From UKL13-2 sp044229235 (lineage in GTDB: Bacteria > Pseudomonadota > Gammaproteobacteria > Burkholderiales > Usitatibacteraceae), in the NCBI GenBank assembly GCA_044229235.1, contig JBGATH010000009.1:55584-119583 (forward strand): DNA of 64,000 bases. The letters are read 5' to 3'. Below the pieces are notes generated by a model that saw only the letters and a program-made list of their open reading frames with translations, was not told where the DNA came from and made no database searches. Shown piece after piece: positions 45,701-55,500 of the stretch (position 1 is the stretch's first letter; each line of letters begins with the position of its first letter). The position numbers and the translations under genes are program-made.

Positions 45701-46321
45701 ATGATGAAATTTCTCAACCACCTTGAGGAGTGGATCATCACCACCCTCATGGGGGCGGCGACGCTGGTGATTTTCGTGGCGGTGGTACACCGCTACGCCT
45801 CCGGCCTGGCCATCCCCGGCGTGCAGGATGCGCTCATCAAGATCAACATGAGCTGGGCGCAGGAAGTCTGCATCTACATGTTCGTGTGGATGGCCAAGTT
45901 CGGCGCGGCCTACGGCGTGCGCACCGGCATCCACGTCGGCGTGGACGTTCTCATCAACCGCCTCGGCGACAGCAAGCGTGCCAAGCTGGTGGTGTTCGGG
46001 CTCCTTGCCGGCGCGCTGTTCACCGGCATCGTCGGCACTCTCGGCGCCAGGTTCGTCTGGGAAATCGCCCACACCGAACAGGTCTCGGCGGACCTGGAAC
46101 TGCCGATGTGGATCGTGTACCTGGCGGTGCCGCTCGGTTCCTACCTGATGTGTTTCCGTTTTCTCCAGGTCACCTGGGCCTTCATCCAGACCGGCCACCT
46201 GCCGAAGCACGATCACGGCCACGTTGACGGCATCGAAGAGATCAAGCCCGAAGACGTGATTCCGGTGGCCGTAGTCGACGACCTGCACCCGAAGGGCGTG
46301 AACAAGGAGAAACAGCCATGA
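45701..46321 (+). CDS. dctQ: TRAP transporter small permease DctQ
   Basis: A 206-residue membrane protein with four segments in the DctQ pattern (EEWIITTLMGAATLVIFV, then WAQEVCIYMFVWMAKFGAAYG with the conserved WAQE, GIHVGVDVLI, and a late WIVYLAVPLGS). The ATG at 45701 (MMKFLNHL) follows AGGAGGAGC. It overlaps dctM by 4 bases. Confidence 0.92.
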   Translation: MMKFLNHLEEWIITTLMGAATLVIFVAVVHRYASGLAIPGVQDALIKINMSWAQEVCIYMFVWMAKFGAAYGVRTGIHVGVDVLINRLGDSKRAKLVVFGLLAGALFTGIVGTLGARFVWEIAHTEQVSADLELPMWIVYLAVPLGSYLMCFRFLQVTWAFIQTGHLPKHDHGHVDGIEEIKPEDVIPVAVVDDLHPKGVNKEKQP

Positions 46322-47598
46322 ATGCGTTGATCATCTTCGTCCTGCTATTCGCGCTCATGCTGACCGGCATGCCCATTTCGATTTCGCTGGGCCTGACGGT
46401 GCTGACCTTCCTCTTCACCATGACCCAGGTGCCGATCGAATCGGTCGCCCTGAAACTGTTCACCGGCATCGAAAAGTTCGAGATCATGGCGATCCCGTTC
46501 TTCATCCTCGCCGGCAACTTCCTCACCCACGGCGGGGTGGCCAAACGCATGATCCGCTTTGCTACCAGCATGCTGGGCCACTGGCACGGCGGCCTCGGCC
46601 TGGCGGGCGTGATGGCCTGCGCGCTGTTCGCCGCCGTGTCGGGTTCCAGCCCGGCGACGGTGGTGGCCATCGGCGCGATCCTGCTGCCGGCGATGGTGAA
46701 GCAGGGCTTCCCGAAGCGCTTCGGCGCGGGCGTCATCACCACCTCCGGTGCGCTGGGCATCCTCATCCCGCCGTCGATCGTGATGGTGATGTACTCGGTA
46801 TCCACCAATACCTCAGTGGGGGCGCTATTCATGGCCGGCGTGATTCCGGGCCTGCTGCTGGCCACCTGTCTGGGCCTGACCACCTGGTACCTTGCGCGGA
46901 AGAACAATTACCCGCGCATGCCCAAGGCCAGTTGGGCCGAGCGCTTCAAGGCGTTCCGCGAAAGCATCTGGGGCCTGCTGCTGATCGTGATCGTGATGGG
47001 CGGTATCTACACCGGCCTGTTCACGCCCACCGAGGCGGCGGCAATGAGTGCCGTGTACGCCTTCATCATCGCCGTGTTCGTCTACAAGGACATGACGATC
47101 AAACGCGTGCCCAAAGTGCTGCTGGATTCGGCCAGCATGAGCGCGATGCTGCTGTACATCATCACCAACGCGGTGCTGTTCTCGTTCCTGATGACCTCCG
47201 AGCAGATCCCGCAGGCCATGGCCGACTTCCTGCTCAACAAGGGCCTCGGCGTGATCGCCTTCCTGCTGGTGGTGAACGTGCTGCTGCTGCTGGCCGGCAA
47301 CGTGATGGAGCCCTCATCGATCGTGCTGATCATGGCGCCCATCCTGTTCCCGGTGGCCATGAAACTGGGCATCGATCCGGTGCACTTCGGCATCCTCATC
47401 GTGGTCAACATGGAAGTCGGCATGTGCCATCCGCCGGTGGGGCTGAATCTGTACGTGGCCAGCGGCATTACCAAGATGGGCATCACCGAACTCACCATCG
47501 CGGTCTGGCCATGGCTGCTGACCATGCTCTGCTTCCTGTTGCTGGTGACCTATCCGATCATTTCCATCTGGCTGCCGAAGACGCTGGGAATGATGTAG
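46318..47598 (+). CDS. dctM: TRAP transporter large permease DctM
   Basis: A 426-residue, about 12-segment sodium-driven dicarboxylate permease, the length usual for DctM. Family marks are PFFILAGNFLTHGGVAKRM, a GLAGVMACALFAAVSGSSPA region and GILIPPSIVMVMY. It forms the last gene of the dctPQM operon; a family 1 hairpin repeat follows 51 bases after its stop. Confidence 0.95.
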   Translation: MNALIIFVLLFALMLTGMPISISLGLTVLTFLFTMTQVPIESVALKLFTGIEKFEIMAIPFFILAGNFLTHGGVAKRMIRFATSMLGHWHGGLGLAGVMACALFAAVSGSSPATVVAIGAILLPAMVKQGFPKRFGAGVITTSGALGILIPPSIVMVMYSVSTNTSVGALFMAGVIPGLLLATCLGLTTWYLARKNNYPRMPKASWAERFKAFRESIWGLLLIVIVMGGIYTGLFTPTEAAAMSAVYAFIIAVFVYKDMTIKRVPKVLLDSASMSAMLLYIITNAVLFSFLMTSEQIPQAMADFLLNKGLGVIAFLLVVNVLLLLAGNVMEPSSIVLIMAPILFPVAMKLGIDPVHFGILIVVNMEVGMCHPPVGLNLYVASGITKMGITELTIAVWPWLLTMLCFLLLVTYPIISIWLPKTLGMM

Positions 47599-47648
47599 CG
47601 ACGGTAGTGAAATTCGCCGGCGGCTGAGAATTCCGCCGGCAGCAGATC

Positions 47649-47714
47649 AAACTCCAGCACTGGCGCGGCTCCTGGCACAAAAATGCCGGGAAAGCCGCGC
47701 CAGTGCTGGAGTTT
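47649..47714. repeat. Dispersed 66-bp hairpin repeat, family 1, copy D (canonical)
   Basis: The 22-base arms (47649-47670 and 47693-47714) are perfect inverted copies; the left arm core is ACTCCAGCACTGGCGCGGCT. The 22-base middle can fold into an inner stem CCTGGCA/TGCCGGG. It sits in the 195-base gap between dctM and surE and may also stop or protect transcripts. Confidence 0.9.
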
Positions 47715-47793
47715 GGCCGTTTCCACTGGCGCCAAGCCGCAGGGAGCCGGGGGCAGGTGTGCGATAATTTTCGATTGGAACAAATCGAACATC

Positions 47794-48537
47794 ATGCGCA
47801 TCCTTCTCTCGAACGACGACGGCTACTTTGCCCCCGGCTTGGCCGCACTGCACGCCGCACTGACCCCTCTGGCTGAAATCACCGTGGTCGCCCCGGAGCG
47901 CGACAAAAGCGGCGCCTCCAATTCCCTCACGCTGGATCGCCCGCTGAGCCTGCGGCAGGCGCCCAACGGTTTTTATTTCATCACCGGCACGCCCACCGAC
48001 TGCGTGCACATGGCCGTCACCGGCCTGCTCGGTTTCGTACCCGACATGGTGGTCTCTGGCATCAACTCCGGCTCGAACATGGGCGACGACACGATTTACT
48101 CCGGCACCGTCGCCGCCGCCACCGAAGGCTATCTGCTGGGCATCCCCTCGATTGCCATTTCCATGGCCGGGCACGAAGCGCGCCACTACGAGACGGCTGC
48201 CTGGGTGGCGTCGGAACTGGTGCAGCGCCACCAGCGCAACCAGCTGATATCGCCGGTGCTGCTCAACGTGAACGTTCCCGATGTGGCGCGCGAGGAGCTG
48301 AAGGGATTTGAAGTCACGCGCCTCGGCAAGCGCCACAAGGCCGAACCGGCGGTGAAGGCGACCAACCCCCGCGGTGAGGTGGTGTACTGGATTGGCGCCG
48401 CTGGTGCGGTGGCCGATGCCGGCCCGGGAACGGATTTCCACGCCACCGAAAACAGTCGCGTGTCGATCACGCCGCTGCAAGTGGACCTTACCAATTACCA
48501 GCAGATGAAATACGCTGCCGAGTGGATCAGCGCATGA
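47794..48537 (+). CDS. surE: 5'-nucleotidase SurE
   Basis: The 247-residue metal-dependent nucleotidase starts MRILLSNDDGYFAPGLAAL with the metal-binding DD pair, and has SGINSGSNMGDDTIYSGTVAAA, the family hallmark. It dephosphorylates nucleoside monophosphates in stationary phase. It overlaps pcm by 4 bases (ATGA). Confidence 0.96.
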   Translation: MRILLSNDDGYFAPGLAALHAALTPLAEITVVAPERDKSGASNSLTLDRPLSLRQAPNGFYFITGTPTDCVHMAVTGLLGFVPDMVVSGINSGSNMGDDTIYSGTVAAATEGYLLGIPSIAISMAGHEARHYETAAWVASELVQRHQRNQLISPVLLNVNVPDVAREELKGFEVTRLGKRHKAEPAVKATNPRGEVVYWIGAAGAVADAGPGTDFHATENSRVSITPLQVDLTNYQQMKYAAEWISA

Positions 48538-49229
48538 CGGACAGGGTGTCCAGCACCACCGGACGCTTCCAGGGGCAGGGCATGACCTCCGACCGCACCC
48601 GCGCGCGCATGATCGAAGCGCTGCGCAGTGGTGGTGTGAAGGACGAGCGCGTGCTGCGCGCCATGGCTGAGGTGCCGCGACATGTGTTTGTGGACGAGGC
48701 ACTGCAGGAGCGGGCCTATGAAGTCGACAAGGCGCTGCCGATCGGCCACGGCCAGACCATTTCCACGCCCGAGATCGTGGCCATCATGACCAGCCTGCTG
48801 TGCGAACGCGCCGATGGCGCATTGCCTGTCCGCGTGCTGGAAATCGGCACCGGTTGCGGCTACCAGACGGCCGTGCTCGGCAAGCTCGCCAAAGAGGTGT
48901 ACACCGTTGAACGCATTGCGCCGTTGATGGACCGGGCGCGCCGCACGCTGCGCGACCTGCGTTACTTCAACATCATTTTCAAGCACGCCGACGGCCATTA
49001 CGGCTATGCGGCGGGCGCGCCTTACGATGGCATCCTCATGACCGCTGCGGCGACCCACGTTCCCGAAGAACTCAAACAGCAGCTGGCGCCCGGCGGGCGC
49101 ATGGTGCTACCTGTGGGCAAGGAAAACGAACCCCAGAAGCTTTTTGTGGTCGATCGGACGGCGGAAGGCTTTTCGCAGCGCATCGTCCACGACGTACGCT
49201 TTGTGCCGCTGGTTCCCGGCGTCATCTGA
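48534..49229 (+). CDS. pcm: Protein-L-isoaspartate O-methyltransferase
   Basis: A 231-residue SAM enzyme that repairs isoaspartyl residues. VRVLEIGTGCGYQTAVLG is the SAM motif, and GHGQTISTPEIVAIM and VTAAATHVPE match the family. ATG 48534 overlaps the surE stop; a GTG at 48522 would add four residues. Confidence 0.94.
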   Translation: MTDRVSSTTGRFQGQGMTSDRTRARMIEALRSGGVKDERVLRAMAEVPRHVFVDEALQERAYEVDKALPIGHGQTISTPEIVAIMTSLLCERADGALPVRVLEIGTGCGYQTAVLGKLAKEVYTVERIAPLMDRARRTLRDLRYFNIIFKHADGHYGYAAGAPYDGILMTAAATHVPEELKQQLAPGGRMVLPVGKENEPQKLFVVDRTAEGFSQRIVHDVRFVPLVPGVI

Positions 49230-49248
49230 ACAGAAGGCCGCATCCAAA

Positions 49249-50235
49249 ATGATAAAAACCAGTCGACTCCTCATCGCCATGCTGTTGGTGGCAGCCATCG
49301 CCGGCTGTGCCGCGCGCCGTCCCGCTCCGATGGCCGACGCGCGCCCGCCGACCGGCACCGCCAAGCCGGCGACACCCGCCGCGGCGACCGAACCCGGCCC
49401 CTCTGCCGCGGCCGAGGCGCCGAAGCCGTCGCCGGGCGACAAGGTGCATGTCATCCAGAAGGGGGACACGCTCATCAGCGTGGCGCTGGCCAATGGCCTC
49501 GATTACCGCGAACTGGCGATGTGGAACAACATCGAGAATCCGAATGTGATCAAGCTCGGAGAGACGCTGCGCCTGGCGCCGCCGGGCGCGCCGGTCGCAG
49601 CCGCTGCTGCAGCCCAACCCAAGCCCGGCGAACCGGTCGTCATGCCGCTGGCCGCAACTCCAACCTCGCCGCCGGCAAGCGCCATCAGCAACACCGACAA
49701 GCTCAAGACCGAGCCCAAGGCGGTAAAACTTCCTTACAGCGATGCGGCCTACGCCAAGCTTTCGGCCGAAGCCGCCGCGGCGGCCAACCCGGCACTCACC
49801 CCGGACAGCGCCGCGCCCAGCACTCCCGCCGCACCTGCCGCAACGGCTGTTCCCGTCAGTGAAGATGTGGACTGGGCATGGCCCATCCAGCCGATGCCCA
49901 AGGGCAAGATCGTGGCGACGTTCACCGATGCCAACAAGGGCGTGGACATCAGCGGCGCGAAGGGCACGCCGGTACTGGCCTCCGCCGCCGGCAAGGTGGT
50001 CTACAGTGGCTCAGGCCTGCGCGGCTACGGACGGCTGGTTATCGTCAAGCACAACGCCACCTGGCTTTCCGCCTACGCCCACAACGAAAAAGTGCTCGTG
50101 ACCGAAGGCCAGACCGTGAAGAAGGGCGAGAAGATCGCCGAAATGGGCAATAGCGATTCGGACGCGGTAAAGCTGCACTTCGAAATCCGCAAGCAGGGCA
50201 AGCCGGTGGATCCGCTGCTGTTCTTGCCGAAGTAA
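49249..50235 (+). CDS. nlpD: NlpD-type LysM/M23 lipoprotein
   Basis: A 328-residue lipoprotein: signal MIKTSRLLIAMLLVAAIA and lipobox IAGC. Ala/Pro-rich linkers surround a LysM domain (about 66-110, HVIQKGDTLISVALANG). The C-terminal M23 domain (about 215-328) has DISGAKGTPVLASAAGKVVY and KLHFEIRKQGKPVDP, but one metal-ligand His of active enzymes is replaced (NKGVDI), as in E. coli NlpD. It probably activates amidases at division. Unlike in many relatives, no rpoS follows; the next gene converges. Confidence 0.9.
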   Translation: MIKTSRLLIAMLLVAAIAGCAARRPAPMADARPPTGTAKPATPAAATEPGPSAAAEAPKPSPGDKVHVIQKGDTLISVALANGLDYRELAMWNNIENPNVIKLGETLRLAPPGAPVAAAAAAQPKPGEPVVMPLAATPTSPPASAISNTDKLKTEPKAVKLPYSDAAYAKLSAEAAAAANPALTPDSAAPSTPAAPAATAVPVSEDVDWAWPIQPMPKGKIVATFTDANKGVDISGAKGTPVLASAAGKVVYSGSGLRGYGRLVIVKHNATWLSAYAHNEKVLVTEGQTVKKGEKIAEMGNSDSDAVKLHFEIRKQGKPVDPLLFLPK

Positions 50236-50291
50236 GGCGCGCACCAAGCGGAACCGCACCGCCAGCCGCGCTGGCCGACTAGGGGCGGGAC

Positions 50292-52370
50292 CTAGAAGTT
50301 CAGCGTCAGGTTCACCCTGAACGAGCGCGATTCGATCGGGTGAAAGTGGATGTCATCCACCGCTGCCGGTTCGTTGCGCAGGCGTGACGCGTAGTAGTAA
50401 TCGATCGCCGAATCCTTGCGGTTGGCGAGATTGAAACCTTCCAGTTCGACCTGCAGCTTGCGGCTGAAGCGGTAGCCGAGGCGGCCATTGAGCGTGTTGG
50501 TGCTGCGCGAACGCACGCTGTCGTCCTCGATGAGCGGACGCGGGCCGAAATAACGAAGCTGCAGCGCGCCGAACCACGGCCCGAGATTGTCGACCGCCAG
50601 TGCCAGCGAGGCGACACCTTCGACGGCGCCGGGGATGCGATTGCCGCCAGCTTCGTTGCCGCGAAAGCGTGCGCGCGCAAAGGCCAGGTCGGCATCCACT
50701 GTCAGCCAGTCGGTCGGCTTGTAGTAATTGGAAATCTCGATGCCGTCGCGGCGGCTCGGCCGCCCGGCTTCGGTGGTACCGGCGTCGCCGACGAAGACCA
50801 GCTCGGAATCAAAATCGAAGCGATAGAGTGAGACCGAGGTCTGCAGGCCGCGGATGAATTCGCTGCGCACGCCGACCTCGTAGCCGTTCGAGCGCACCAG
50901 CGGCGAAACCTTGTCGACCGGATCGCCGGACTTCGGGTCGGTGGTGATGGTGGTGCCGCGCGCGTCGTTGCTGTGAAAGCCGCGGCCCGCGTTTAAGTAG
51001 AGCTCGGTCTTGCTCCATGGCCCGAAAATCAGGCTGAGTTTCGGGCTGGCAATACCGTCGCTGGCCGACCCCGAATTTGCCGCATTGTCGCTTTCCACCT
51101 TGAAGCGGTAGCGGTCCGCGCGCAGGCCGGCGACAGTGCGAAAGGTGTCCGTCCAGCGGCTAGCGAGCTCTGCGGTCAGTCCGAGGCTGGTTTCGACGAT
51201 GTGGTCGCGGCGGGTGGTCGAGAGTTCCTGCCGCGCCCGGGTGTTGGTCAGGCCGTTGAATATGTTGTCGTTCTGCACCTGCACGCCAAACACGACATCG
51301 GTGTGCCGGCCAAGTCCGGGCAGGTGCCACTGGTGGCTGAGGTTGACCGCGCTGGTCACACGCCGGTCCGGCTGCGCGAACTGGTCGCCATTGACGGGGT
51401 CGTCGGCGAAGTAGGTGAAGTTGGAAAAAAGGTCGAGGCGGTTCTGGATGACGTAGGCGTTGAGCCGGGTGGTGGTGTCGTCGCCGCTGCGCTGCCAGGC
51501 CGCGGACAGGCTGGCGCGTTTTGCACTGCCGCCGTCGCTCGGGTCGATGGTATCGAAGCGGCCCTGCAGTTGGCTGGTGCCCAATGCGCGCAGCGGAATC
51601 TGGTCGGTGGAATTCCATTTGCCCGAATAGGCCATCGCGCTGATGTTGAAGCCATTGGCGTCGTCGCCCTCGCTGTAGCGCAGCACGCCGTTGAACTTGC
51701 GGAAGTTTTCCGGGTGCACGAACGGCCCGTCCTTGTGAAACAGCTCCAGTGCATAGAGCAGGCTGCCCTTGCCAAGAGCCGGCGAGGCGGCCAGCAGGCT
51801 GCGGCCCAGTCCGTCCTTGCCGGCGCTGAAACTGGCGAGGCCTTGCGGCAGGCGATCGACGTAAACCACGCTGGCGGTGCCCGCGGTAGCGAAATCACCG
51901 GCTTCAGCGTAATAGGGTCCCTTGCGGTATTCCAGCCGGTTCGCCAGTTCCGGAATCAGAAAATTGAGATCGGTCCAGCCCTGGCCGTGCGAATGGCTGC
52001 GCTGGTTGACCAACATGCCATCCACGGTGGTGCGCAGATCGGTACCGTGATCCAGATTGAAGCCGCGCAGATAGAACTGGTTGGCCTTGCCTTCGCCGCT
52101 ATGCTGGCTGACGATCAGCCCGGGTGTGGCTTCGAGCAGTTCGCCCGGGCGGTAAACGGTGCGCGCTTCCAGCTGTTTCTGGGTGATGACGCCGGCGTTG
52201 GCGGAATCGGCCACGCCCAGCTGGCTGTTGCGGGAGCCTTGCACTTCGACCGGGTCGGTTTTTTGTGGGGACGATTCCACCTGCGCGATGGTCGGCACCG
52301 GCATGAGCGCGACCGCGGCGGGTAAAAGGAGTTTGCGGAGGAGGCAGCGGAGAGTTTTTGTTTGCGACAC
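50292..52370 (-). CDS. TonB-dependent outer-membrane receptor
   Basis: The 692-residue receptor begins with a signal peptide ending VPTIAQ when started at GTG 52370; a TTG at 52439 is an alternative. It has a plug domain (about 40-160, LLEATPGLIVSQHSGEGKANQFYLRGFNLDHG) and a 22-strand barrel ending in SFRVNLTLNF with the terminal aromatic residue. Substrate is not shown; iron chelates or vitamin-type ligands are usual. Confidence 0.88.
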   Translation of the reverse strand: MSQTKTLRCLLRKLLLPAAVALMPVPTIAQVESSPQKTDPVEVQGSRNSQLGVADSANAGVITQKQLEARTVYRPGELLEATPGLIVSQHSGEGKANQFYLRGFNLDHGTDLRTTVDGMLVNQRSHSHGQGWTDLNFLIPELANRLEYRKGPYYAEAGDFATAGTASVVYVDRLPQGLASFSAGKDGLGRSLLAASPALGKGSLLYALELFHKDGPFVHPENFRKFNGVLRYSEGDDANGFNISAMAYSGKWNSTDQIPLRALGTSQLQGRFDTIDPSDGGSAKRASLSAAWQRSGDDTTTRLNAYVIQNRLDLFSNFTYFADDPVNGDQFAQPDRRVTSAVNLSHQWHLPGLGRHTDVVFGVQVQNDNIFNGLTNTRARQELSTTRRDHIVETSLGLTAELASRWTDTFRTVAGLRADRYRFKVESDNAANSGSASDGIASPKLSLIFGPWSKTELYLNAGRGFHSNDARGTTITTDPKSGDPVDKVSPLVRSNGYEVGVRSEFIRGLQTSVSLYRFDFDSELVFVGDAGTTEAGRPSRRDGIEISNYYKPTDWLTVDADLAFARARFRGNEAGGNRIPGAVEGVASLALAVDNLGPWFGALQLRYFGPRPLIEDDSVRSRSTNTLNGRLGYRFSRKLQVELEGFNLANRKDSAIDYYYASRLRNEPAAVDDIHFHPIESRSFRVNLTLNF

Positions 52371-52476
52371 GGCATAGACTGCGGCAGTATCCGCAGGCGA
52401 GGAAGAGCAGCGCGCGAGTTTAGCCCAGACCGACGCCAAGCGGCGTAATGGATCACGTGAAATCCGTCAGATGCTC

Positions 52477-52542
52477 AAACTCCACACCTGTTGCGCCGTA
52501 GCGGGCAAAAAAGCCTGGAGGGCCGCGCCAATGCTGGATCTG
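52477..52542 (+). repeat. Dispersed 66-bp repeat, family 1, copy F (diverged)
   Basis: It keeps the outline of the unit (AAACTCCACACCTGTTGCGC left arm, GGCCGCGCCAATGCTGGAT right arm) with several mismatches. It lies between the receptor start and the end of the NHL gene. Confidence 0.65.
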
Positions 52543-52574
52543 CGATTATTTATGCGGGGCGGCAGGCTTACGCA

Positions 52575-55500
52575 TCAGGGCAGCGCCGACAGTGGCCGCG
52601 CCTTGGTCGCCAGAATGTCCGTGGCGGCAATGCCGCCGGAAGTATTGATGTCGAAGCGGAAATTGCCGGCGTTCGCTGTTTGTCCGGCGCGAGATTTGAT
52701 GGCGATGACGTCGCTGGCATTGACCGATCGCGAGCCGTTCACGTCACCGACCAGGAAAGCCGCAGCCACCGTCTGGGTGTAGGTGCCGTTGAGTCCGGCG
52801 ATGGCGACGTTCACACGCAAGGCATTTAACCCGACAGGAAGCGTCACCTGCAGTTCGTCGGCGACAGCCTGCGTGGTGGCAGCCACCGGATCGCCGGCGG
52901 CGGTGGTGACCGTGACGGTGCCGGTCTGCGTGACAGTCTGGTTGAACTGGAATACCAGCAGGTGACCGTTGCCACCATGGCGCGGTTCGACCGTGAGCGC
53001 GCCGCCGATGGCGGCGGTGGTATCGATGGGCAGGTTGAACGTGCCGGCTGCTGCATGGGTCTTGCGCGACCATGCACCGACCAGCACCGTGCCCCCGGTC
53101 GCGGTGAATGCCACATCCACCGTGCAGGCCGCGGTGATGGCGTTGGTGGTGAAGATGCCTCCAACCAGCGTGCCGCCGCAGGAGCCGCTGACATTAGCCA
53201 TGTAGCCATTGGCTGGTGCGACATTGAAGGATGCCGTGGAGCCCGCCGCCACCAATTGGGTGCCGGGCGGTGTGACGCTGCCGTGGGCGCCGGTGTTTAC
53301 AGTGACGATGAACGCGTCTCCCGTGCCCACGCCACCCGGATCGACGACGGTGCCATTGGCCGTCATGTCGTCGTCACCGACATTGCCGTCCGTCACACTG
53401 AAAACAACCTGTGCGCCGCTGATGACCGCGCCGAGCAGCACATACCAGTGAGGTGTCGGGTTGGAGGCGGTGGGACCGTACTTGTAATACTGCGAACCGG
53501 CGGGAAACGCGCTGGGGTAGGCGATGTTGAACGTCACCGTGCCGCCGGGCTGGCAGCCATTGAGGGTGTAGATGAACAAGCCGTGCGGGAAGGGCACGCC
53601 GACGGGCACGGTGGGCGGTGAGGCGGCGTTGCCGGTCAGGTTGATGAACTGGAAGCCCGCCAGGTTGCAACTGGATCCGCCGCCCAGCCAGGTCAGTGAA
53701 ATGTTGCCACCTGCGGGCGAAGATGCCGTATAGGTGGGCCGCGAATTGAAGCTGCGCGACACGACGGGCGCGGCATTGAAACCTGCATTGCCAGGTTGGC
53801 TGGCCGTAATGGTGCACACGCCGATGCCGACCAGTGTGCCGGTGTTACCGGAGACCGTGCAAATCGTGGGCGTCAGTGACGTGAAGGTGACGGGCAGTCC
53901 CGATGAGGCGGTCGCAATCAGCGCGAACGGCGAATTCGCGGCGGCGCGGTCGGACTGCGCATCGAAAGTGATGGTTTGCGCGGCGGGCGATGGCGCCGCG
54001 ATCACGCGTATGCGGTCGTTGGACGAATCGGCAATCAGCAGATTGCCGGCAACGTCGCGGGTCAAACCCAGCGGTGAATTGAGCTGTGCTGCAGAGGCCG
54101 GCCCCCCATCGCCGGAAAAATTGGGCGCGCCAGTACCGGCGAAGGTGGTGATGATGCCCGTGAGCGCATCCACGCGGCGGATGTTGTGCCCGCCCGACGA
54201 AGAGCTGTTCCTGCCGCGATCGGAAATGTATAGATTGCCTGCAGCATCCAGCGCGATGCCGAATGGATTCCGGAAACTCGCCGCTGTCGCGAGGCCGCCG
54301 TCGCCCGCCGACACCGTCGCGCCATCGCCCGCAACCGTACTCAGCAATCCGCTGACGGCATCGATCTTGTGGACGCGGGAGTAACCGCTGTCGACCAGAT
54401 AGAGATTGAAACTGGCATCGAATGCAAGAGTCGTTGGCGCATACAGTCCGACGCCGGTTGCCGGTCCGTCGCCGGAATAAGGATTGATGCCGTTTTCGGG
54501 GTCGCCGCCGATTGCCCCTCCGGTGCCGTCGCCGGCGATGGTGGTGATGATGCCGCTGAGCCGGTTCACTTTGCGCACCCGGTCATTGCCGGTGTCGGCG
54601 ATGACCAGATTGCCCGCGGCATCAAACGCAAGCCCGCCGGGGTTGCTCAGGCTGGCGCTGGCAGCAGGGCCGCCGTCGCCGGCGAACGCGGCTGAGCCAT
54701 TGCCGGCGAAGGTATCGATCTTGCCGGTCGCGATATCGATCCTGCGCACACGGTGGTTGCCGGTGTCTGCGATGTAAACATTGCCGCTGCCATCCACCGC
54801 CACGGCACCTGGCGAGTTAAGGCTGGCTGCGGCCGGTACGCCGCCGTCACCGGAGAAGCCCGGCACCCCGCTTCCCGCGACGGTGGTGATCACCTGCGTG
54901 GCGGCGTCGACGCGACGGATGGCGTGCCCGCCGCTCTCGGCGATGAGCAGATTGCCGCTTGCGTCCACGGCGGTGCCCGACGGTGCAACGATATTGGCGC
55001 CGCTCGCGGGGCCGTTGTCGCAACAGGAACCGCTGGTACCGGAGCCGGCGATGGTGCTGATGTTGCCGGTCAGGGCATCGATGCGCCGCACGCGATTGTT
55101 GAGCGCATCGACAAAGGTGATGTTGCCGGCGCCATCCACGGCGATCCCGCGCGGACTGTTGACGAGGGCGGCGCTGGCCGGCCCGCCGTCGCCGGCGAAA
55201 CCGGCGGCGCCGTTGCCGGCCAGGGTGGTCAGGATGCCGCCGGAATACTTGCGTATGCGATGGTTGCTGGAGTCGGCGATGAACAATTCGCCGGCGGCAT
55301 TGCGCGCGACCCCTTGCGGATCGCTGAGGCCTGGAAATGCGCCCTGCCAGCCCGTGTCCAGTGCACTGCGCGTGGTTGTCTGTCCTGCGACCAGACCGAC
55401 GGAATTCGCCGCCAGATTGATGCGGCGGACCAGGTCCCAACCCGCATCCGCAAAAACCAGGAAACCGCCCGGTTCCCAGACCAGACTGGCGACGTAGCCG

